DNA from: Microcebus murinus
Lineage: Eukaryota > Chordata > Mammalia > Primates > Cheirogaleidae
Assembly: GCF_040939455.1 (NCBI RefSeq)
Contig: NC_134120.1
Span: forward strand, 1,385,001 to 1,449,000
Direction: 5' to 3'
DNA length: 64,000 nucleotides
The notes beneath the pieces are model-generated. The model was given only the letters and a program-made list of their open reading frames with translations, had not been told where the DNA came from and made no database searches. The position numbers and the translations under genes are program-made. Below are positions 57,115-64,000 of the stretch, one piece after another. Each line of letters begins with the position of its first letter. Position 1 is the stretch's first letter.

Positions 57115-57680
57115 GACACTGAAATTTGCCGTTTGCCCCTAATCTCTGACGGTCATAACTTCGAATGTTATGAATCATTACTTATTGATTGGCTTAAGTG
57201 CACTTTTTGTGGCACGATAGCAGAGCATGATCGCATCTGCCTGCGGGGCCTCACGCAGGGAGGAGAGTATGTCAAACGCTGCCTTTGTTTCTATCCGATT
57301 AGACGGAACACCACATAAAGCTCTGTGTACACGGGCAGAAACATTACACCCCCGACGTGGGTTCAGCCCGCCGCCGTATAAAGCTGCTCGTATCGGGTTT
57401 ATACAGGTTGCAAGACCATTAGCACTGATGGCTTTTAAGGAGGACCGTACGCCATGACTCATGCCTCATGCGTTTGTGCCATTTGGAAATTAAGGGTTCT
57501 TAATTGAGGTGATGCACCGCGCGTTCCAACGGTTTTCAGCAGAGGGGACACACGATTCCACTGTAATTTGAGCATGATATTCACATTGATTAATTCGCTT
57601 TCCTTGTAAGGCTGCAGAGGAGTTTTCAATGTAAAAAGGTTCCCCACATTCTCTGCACCAATAAAAATGCCTGTGATTGT
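57115..57680. promoter_or_regulatory. Candidate conserved non-coding element
   Basis: About 560 bp free of repeats, AT/GC balanced, keeping many isolated CpGs (gccgccgtataaagctgctcg, gcaccgcgcgttccaac, gaggaccgtacgcc). It also has homeodomain-type cores (ggttcttaattgagg, cattgattaattcgc). The CpG retention outside a GC-rich context is unusual for neutral DNA in this window. Regulatory function is inferred. Confidence 0.35.
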
Positions 57681-58407
57681 GCCGTCAGCTAGCGGTGCCG
57701 TGGCGGGAAGCGAGGGGCGAGACGACCGCTTCGCTCCCAACAAGTGGATTCTGTGGTTAAACGGCATGAGTTCACAGGCGAAAGCAAAGCAGAGCAAAAA
57801 GGGAAGCAACAAACGAACGACAAGCAAAAAACCAGCCCTAAAGCCCAGTCATACTGGAAAGAACACACGTGCATTCAAATGCGGAGTGGTCCCGGGGTCG
57901 CCTGCCACCGAAGTTGCTCCTGCAGACGTACCAACTGGCCAGGGAACAGACACGGGAAACGCCCCTCGAGGTGGCCTCTCTGTGGCCGGGCCCCGAAATG
58001 CTGCTCGCGTGCAATCAGCCCTTTCCTCAATGGCTGCACTTTTAGCCCCAGTGGAAGCTCATCCACCTCCTGCATGTTGGCCTCTTCCCAATATCTTTCT
58101 TTCTCGTTGTCTTTGGCCCATGAGACCATGGCTGAGATGGCTGGGCAGAAAGAAAAGAGGCCGAAATTTCAAATAATAGGAAAATGCCGGGAGCCCGATG
58201 AGCTTGGCTCTAATGACAGCAGGAATCGGGCGGGGTGGGGGTGCTGAGCTGAGACTCTCAGGCCGGCCTTTGTCGGCGGCTGCCGCATTTGTAAGGCGGG
58301 CTGAGAAAGACGGTGGCCTCCAAGGTGGTGGTGCTTATGGCTGCAACCCCCAGACTCGAACCGGGAAATCTTGCAGGTGTGAAGTGTGCAGGGACTGGCT
58401 GCAAGCG
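57681..58407. other. Anonymous non-coding sequence
   Basis: No gene is recognised. The plus ORFs over 57667-58247 overlap in two frames, and a minus ORF covers the same DNA. None has a known domain. Confidence 0.3.
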
Positions 58408-58500
58408 GGGGTCCCCAACCTTGGGTGTGCAGACCAGGTGCCTGGGATCCTGTGGAAAGCCCGGTTCCGGGGCAAGCAGCTTTGGGGCTGAGATCCTGCA
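58408..58500 (+). repeat. MER1/Charlie-like hAT element end
   Basis: The string gggggtccccaaccttggg resembles the terminal repeat of Charlie/MER1 hAT elements. It is followed by gcagaccaggtgcctgggat and gaaagcccggttcc in the expected order. The opposite terminus is not seen, so this is a truncated copy. Confidence 0.5.
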
Positions 58501-60519
58501 TGTCCAACCAAGCCCGGGGCCAGGCCCTGGCTGGGGTCCCGCACCCCCTTTGAGTCTCACGGCGTGGGGTTGCAGTGAGGAGGGAATTGGGGTCTTCCCA
58601 GAAAGGTTATTGCATTTAAGGATAAAAACATATCCTAAATTGAGACCGTTCACGGCCGTGGCAGCAGAGGCTTGGTGCATTACAGTGAGATGAGTTTAAA
58701 GGTCAAAATATTTTACAAGAAACATTTTATCTATTTTCAATCTCCCTGTAGCTCAAGGGCAAAACTTAGCTAAAAACAAAATGAATTGCTAATGGGGAAA
58801 GTTACTCCAAGCCCACCATTTCTGTCACGTGGTAACATGAGAACTCGTCTGTGTCGCAAATGAGTCAGAAAAGCATTTCTCGAGGTCTCGCCGCCAAAGC
58901 TGCGCGTTTAATGCGCCTGTTTATGGACTTCGGAATATGTTTCTTGGTTTCAAAGGTCAGCTTTCTTATGTGACATTTGGTGACAATATTAGGAAAGAGA
59001 CTGAGCTGTGCAAATCTTGATAATTAAAACACGCAAACTGTATTTTGGGAAGAATTTTTTTTATATAAAAGTCATTTTAGACAGTATATAAAGGATTAGA
59101 AATTATATTGACCCAGATATTTGGGTCTCAAGTATATAATGCCCCATGCCCTATTTTAACAGTAGAAGGCTCTCTCTCTGTCTCTGTCTCTCTTTCCTTC
59201 TATGTCCTCACCTCCCCAGCCCCACCCCTGCCCACTCTCATTTTAAGCAATCGTTGCTGAAGAAATTCAGGACTGAAAACACAGGCATCTGCCCTGCCCT
59301 CTGGAAGACGCGTTGCTCATGTGAAAATCTAACAGACAAACCGTGTGTGTGGATTCTCTTGGTCCCCTCCCTGTCCTCTGTGTTTCGACTCCTGAACCAT
59401 GTTTGCCTCCCACACGTGTGTGGGTCACTTCCCGACACCCCGCGCAGGTGAGCGCCTGACACGCATAGGCCACGGTTCTTTTTGGTCGTGATCCGGAGCG
59501 GCCCTGAAATCATCAGGAAGTGGCACTGTGAAATTGCTATGAAAAGTCGTGCACCGATGTCCTCACATCTTACAACTGAGTCCTCCAGGACGCACAGCCC
59601 CTTCCAGGCCCGCGGCCCCTTCCACGCCTGCAGCCCTCCTAAGGCGCCGGGTGCCGGGGCAGAGACGTCCTTGGTGGCCTCTGTGGGCAGGGCCGGCACT
59701 CTACCAGCCGGGGTGGTGCCAGCTCCACGCCCACAGGGAGGAGAGAAAACTCGTGTCTTGACGGCCGAGGGGGCCTGAGATGCGCACTCGACATGGCATG
59801 AACTCAGCCGCGTGGAGAGGGATCCGGCGTGCCGGTCTGCGCCCCCGGGAACTGGCACAAGTCATCTGGGTTTGGCTGTGGGACGGCGGTTAGGAGGAAC
59901 ACGCGTGTGCAGACGAGAGGGCAGCGGCCACTTGGTGACCGGGCCCGAGTTACAGGGCACCGCCGTGTCAGCGGAGGACCAAATAAAGACAGACGAGCGG
60001 CTGGCGCCCGCCCGCCTGGAGAGCTCATGGAGAGACCGGCAGCGCGGCCGCATGCGGCGGAGACAGGACCGGGCGACTCACAGAGGACTCGGGTCTGGGA
60101 AAGATGCTCTTTTCTGAAATGTTGTTCTTAAAGAGAAATCAGCAGACTCCGAGGCTGGCCCAACGCCGCCCTTCAGGTGGGAGGCGCGATGACCGCAGAT
60201 CAGTATTTGGGAGCTCGCAAGACCAGGCGTGTCTTCCTGCAATGCCCGTCATTGTGGTAACCAGCGCGGTCATGTTTAACTCTAGGCGCTGTCTTTCTCC
60301 AAAACAAAACCGTCAGTGTGTGCCAACGTCCGCCTGCTTTGGGTAAGACTTGCCTTTTGCAGCAAGGTAAGAACAGCAGGCGCCATCGGGCCTGAGGGGC
60401 CCAGAGATCAGCCGGCACCCAGTGGCCTGGGAGGCTCCTTGCCCAGCGCGAGCACGGCAAAGCCACGTCTGGAGCTCTGAGCCTCTGAGCTTGCTCCATG
60501 CGAAGGTGGCTGGGTCTCC
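58501..60519. other. Anonymous non-coding sequence
   Basis: No gene or classifiable repeat is recognised. 58680-59150 is AT-rich and repeat-free. 59238-60130 is GC-rich with overlapping domain-less ORFs, including a 206-codon minus ORF (59238-59858). Confidence 0.3.
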
Positions 60520-60575
60520 CGTTACAGATGCAGGTATTTCAGGGAAGTTAACTGGACTATCCGCAGTCATTTAGA
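60520..60575 (-). repeat. MIR-like fragment, antisense
   Basis: The string ttacagatgcaggtatttca followed by gggaagttaactggactatc and gcagtcatttag resembles the reverse complement of the MIR core. Very short. Confidence 0.4.
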
Positions 60576-62434
60576 ACGTTTCATAAGCAAAATTGCTGGT
60601 AGCTTTGCACATACACTCCCACAGAGCTCAGCTGTGGGCCTGCGGACCTTCTCAGCACCACACCTGTCCCCAGGCGGCCTGGCTGGTCACCATGCCCGTG
60701 CTCCCAGGCAGACACGTGCTCCTCCACCTTTAGGGGCTGAAGGCAGGTGTGACAGTGGCTGTCATGGTCACACCAGCCCAGCGTCACACAGCCCAACCAG
60801 GACACGTGGCCTCCGTGTGTGCACGTGCCCAGGGACGTGGCCCCGAGGGTTCCCGGGCGAGGACTCTGGGCTTCCGGGTACCCTCTGCCCCGTCCAAGCC
60901 TCGCTAGCATGTGCAGCGCCCCCGTCCAGGCCACACGCAGCGGCCTCTGGAGAAAAGACGCGGAGCCAGGCCCGCGCCAGCCCCGACAGGGGCCCGTGCC
61001 ACGGCGAGCGGGCAGACCCAGGAAAAGACAGCCCGGCCACCCCGTGAGGAAGGGGGTGGGGGTCCTTGTCAACACATGGCACACATCATGCCTGCGTATG
61101 CACACGTACACGCACAACACATGCATGCATGCATGCGCATAAACACACTTGTTCACAACAGCAAAGTTCTTCGTCAGAGTAATCAGTAGCCATATGTTTT
61201 AACACAAGATCCTGATAAATGATTGTCTAGTGGAGAAACAAAACCAATATTTTAAAGATGCTGGTTCTTCAACAGGCACATACCTGCTGGTTGCAGTCGG
61301 TTTGCTTAAAACTAGACGAGGAGTCGTGCTGGCGCCAGACCGCCCTGCCCACACGCGCCCGTCCTTCAGACCTCTGTTCGGGAGCGTGACGCCGCCACCG
61401 GGGTAGCCCTGGGCAGGGGACGCCGGAGTCGCGGGCCGTGGGACCCGGCTTCTCCCAGACCAGCACCAGAGACGCCGTCCCCAGAGGCAGCCTTGGCGTG
61501 TCGGGGCAGCAGGAGCCTGCCTGGGCGGCTTCACGTGTGCAGACCTGCGTGGACAACTCCCACGGCTGGCATGTCGTCACGGCGTGGGGCTCGGAGGCCA
61601 CATTTGCTCCTGAACTCAGCTAATTCGCTGTCGATTTTTGTTTTAATTTAGGTGATCCGGTCTTACTCACCTTGTAATGAGAAGGGAAACGTCCTGGGTA
61701 ATAAAGGTGATATCCGATTGAACTCACTCCCGCTCACATTCCTTTACGCTAAGTATACACCTGTGGCATGCACGCCTAGAAAGGTTGTTAATAACCAACC
61801 AAACTCCTTTGCACGTGAAGAGATTGATAAGGACCAGCGTGCTTTGAGGCGACACTTCATTCTCCTTTCAAAGAATCTTAACTATAAAACCATATATAAA
61901 TAAAAATAATCAATACAATACTTGACGTAATAAATCCACCGTGCGTGCCGGCTGTAGGAGGCTTGGGAGGTGACATGCGGGTTTAGGGGAGGCTTAGCTG
62001 CGGCGGGACCCGCATGCCGAGCCCAGAGCACAGAGGGGACACGCGTGCGTCTCCGTGTGGGCTTTGCCGTCAACACGCCCCAGCTATTCCAGTCTCTCCC
62101 CTGTCTCCGCTCCATCTGCAAAGCTTGCCGTGGCTGTCTCCCCATAACAGACATGTAACCATGACCCCCCACTCAACAAAGCCTCCTCTCCCCAGGCACC
62201 GAGTGTCTCTGTGAGGTGCTCCAGGCGCCCCTGGCACTTCAAGAAGGGGGTGGGCAGAGCAAGTTTACCACCCAGTGCCAGTTTAAAAGAAGAGTTCCAC
62301 TATAGACCCAAAGTATTCTGAGGCTCCTTCTGATGTCTGTGACTCAAACATCTACCGTTAAACCAATTAAGGAGAGAGAAAGGGAGAGAAGGTAAAGAGG
62401 AAAAAACACTTCATATTTTAAAAAAACAAAAACA
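60576..62434. other. Anonymous sequence with Z-DNA-prone CA/TGCA tract
   Basis: No gene is recognised. 61095-61147 is an alternating purine-pyrimidine run (tatgcacacg, acacatgcatgcatgcatgc). 61630-61930 is repeat-free and AT-rich with several retained CpGs and could be a conserved element. ORFs on both strands lack domains. Confidence 0.35.
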
Positions 62435-62582
62435 GGCTTGGTGAAGTGGCCTGCATCTGTAATCCTAGCACTTTGGGAGGACAAGGCAGGAGGATCACTT
62501 GAGCCCAGGAGTTCAAGAACAGCCTGGGCAACAAATGAGATTCTCCCATAAAAATAATTTAAAAAAATAAAATAAAAAAGAA
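62435..62582 (+). repeat. Alu monomer-like SINE
   Basis: Starts ggcttggtgaagtggcctgc and has gtaatcctagcactttggga, ggaggatcacttgagcccag and gaacagcctgggcaac. It ends in an A-rich tail with taaaataaaaaag. Single arm only. The ctagcac variant again matches strepsirrhine-type Alus. Confidence 0.8.
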
Positions 62583-62650
62583 GGGTATCTGTCCGGGCCT
62601 GGCCAGGTGAGGTATCACAGTGGACACACAGGCTCCGCTGGGACCCGCAT

Positions 62651-62710
62651 CCCCACCGTGGGGTCCCCCACCGTGGGGTCCCCCACCCCGGGGTCCCCCA
62701 CCTCGGGTTG
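62651..62710. repeat. 15-bp self-complementary tandem repeat, four copies
   Basis: Four units starting at 62651, 62666, 62681 and 62696. The unit ccccaccgtggggtc has complementary CCCCA and TGGGG arms, so each unit can fold back. Copy 3 becomes ccccggggtc and copy 4 is diverged. Confidence 0.9.
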
Positions 62711-64000
62711 CAAACCAGACCCTAGGCCGGGAGAGGCGTTGGGGCAGAGACGGCCTTGGTGGCCTCCCCGGGGCAGGCGACACTCTAAAGAGCCGGGCGA
62801 TGCACATCCTTCCACAGCTTACTCTGACCACCTTTCCCGTCCTGAAAATGGTGCAAGGCCTTCTGCAGCAGGAGGATCAAATGCCCGAGAATCCACAGGT
62901 GAGGGTCCAGCGCAGGGCAGACAGCCTGGGCGGAGCAGCTCCTCTCGTCTGCGTTCTCGCTGCACGAGTCCGAGATCAGGACGCCCTGGTCGGCGGCCCC
63001 TCCGTCACCTCCCGCACCTGTGCCGATGTGGTTCCCGTCCACGCCGCCCCTCCCTCTCTGGACCCCAGCGTCCTCCAGACGGGCTCCGCCTGCCTTCGCT
63101 GCCCCTCCCTGGGCGTCTGCGCTGGTCCCCGTCCCGGTATTTATGACAACTTTCACGTCAGTCACTCGCCATCACGTCTGACCACACCCTCCCCCGAGAC
63201 TGCGACCCTCTCTCCTCTTTGGGGCATAAACCAGGATTCGCCTTGCTGCTTAACGAATGGTGAAGGAGTGAATCTGGCAAGATGTTCACGCATTTTCAGT
63301 CAAGCCTTACATGCATGCAGAGCACGCATTAGAAAAGCCTTTCTGTCAGGTTATCCTAGAAGCATCTCCTACTCCCTAAATTTCACCGTCACGCCCTGAC
63401 GAGGCTCCCGTTAGAATCCATTCCTTTCAGTTCGGGAATGTTTTCCTCTGAAGATGCAGAAACCTGCAGAAGAGCAGGTGGAGGTACTGAGCGCTTGTCA
63501 GCAATTAACGCCAGATTCCGATCAGTCTCTCGGACCCCGCCCTTCCTTAGGGCTGGTGGCGGCTCCTTCAAATCCAGGCGCTCGGCTGCGACAGCAAACC
63601 GGACCGGGAGACAGACTGAGAGCCGCACGAGAGTGCCGCTAAACAGGCCTTTGTGCCTCGGGCAGGCTCAGAGGGCTCTCACCTCCGCGTGCTGAGCCAA
63701 ATGGGGTCTGAGCATGGTGGCTCTTATGGGTTACAGAAGCAAATGGTTACAACGTCTGCACGAGAGTGAGGTCTACTCACGGGTTGCTCGAGAGTTGCTT
63801 AGTCATGCTGTTTCACAAGATTGAAATTGAGTCAAAGGTCAGCCTTTGGTTGCTTAGTCATGCTAGTTTGCAGTTATGCCACTCTTAGGAAGGGAGTAGA
63901 AAAATTCTCCCTTACCCAACCTCCTGGCGGGCAGGGCTGGGCTGCTTCTGTGTGGGGCTCAGCCCAGATATGCAATTAATATTCACGGACGAATGAGACA
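62711..64000. other. Anonymous non-coding sequence to the window edge
   Basis: No gene is recognised. The plus ORF over 62620-63399 (259 codons) overlaps a 179-codon plus ORF and a minus ORF and has no known domain. Two exact copies of gttgcttagtcatgct lie at 63794-63809 and 63849-63864, each containing an AP-1/NF-E2-like TTAGTCA. Confidence 0.35.

Noticed and set aside
58340..58380. tRNA-like string near actcgaaccgggaa
   Set aside because: Only a T-arm-like fragment is present. No complete cloverleaf can be drawn from the flanking bases.

Overview
This is mammalian nuclear DNA, almost certainly from a primate. It carries one dimeric Alu (56292-56588), two Alu-like monomers (4778-4900, 62435-62582), old L1 fragments on both strands, several MIRs, a Tigger1 DNA transposon and many GC-rich minisatellites. 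There is no bacterial gene structure. Two of the three Alu-type elements read ctagcac where anthropoid Alus normally read ccagcac. The dimer ends with cactctagcctggg, and no young-looking Alu or L1 was recognised. This hints at a strepsirrhine (lemur, loris or galago), but the species cannot be fixed from sequence alone.

I find no convincing protein-coding gene. Every long ORF lies in a tandem array or in GC-rich DNA where stop codons are rare. The only exon-like object is a short candidate at 8919-9023 on the minus strand.

Layout: 0.4-1.0 kb is an 11-copy 54-bp minisatellite. 3.8-8 kb is AT-rich and holds a MIR, an Alu monomer, and antisense and sense L1 pieces around a GA microsatellite. 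9-18 kb is mostly anonymous, with a CT microsatellite, a short element with TA-flanked ends (14.0-14.4 kb) and a perfect 45-bp tandem duplication. 18.4-23.0 kb holds L1 debris, an AT-only tract, a MIR and a templated inverted insertion. 23.0-27.2 kb is an extreme CpG-rich block with a 17-copy 38-bp array and a roughly 1.9-kb array of 17-18-bp units. 27.3-30.2 kb is an old interspersed repeat split by Tigger1 and partly amplified as four 137-bp copies. 30.5-36.6 kb is mostly repeat-free and AT-rich with enhancer-like blocks. 37-44.9 kb is GC-rich with an E-box-rich array. 45-46.1 kb is an L1 3' end. 49.1-49.9 kb is a 25-bp array built from splice-donor and ZEB/Snail-type motifs. 51-64 kb mixes repeats with further enhancer-like stretches.

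The many GC-rich minisatellites and CpG retention suggest a subtelomeric or high-recombination gene desert. The unusually repeat-free, homeodomain/POU-motif-rich segments suggest it flanks a developmental regulator. Both are inferences. All repeat-family names come from recognising consensus strings by eye; no database search was run.
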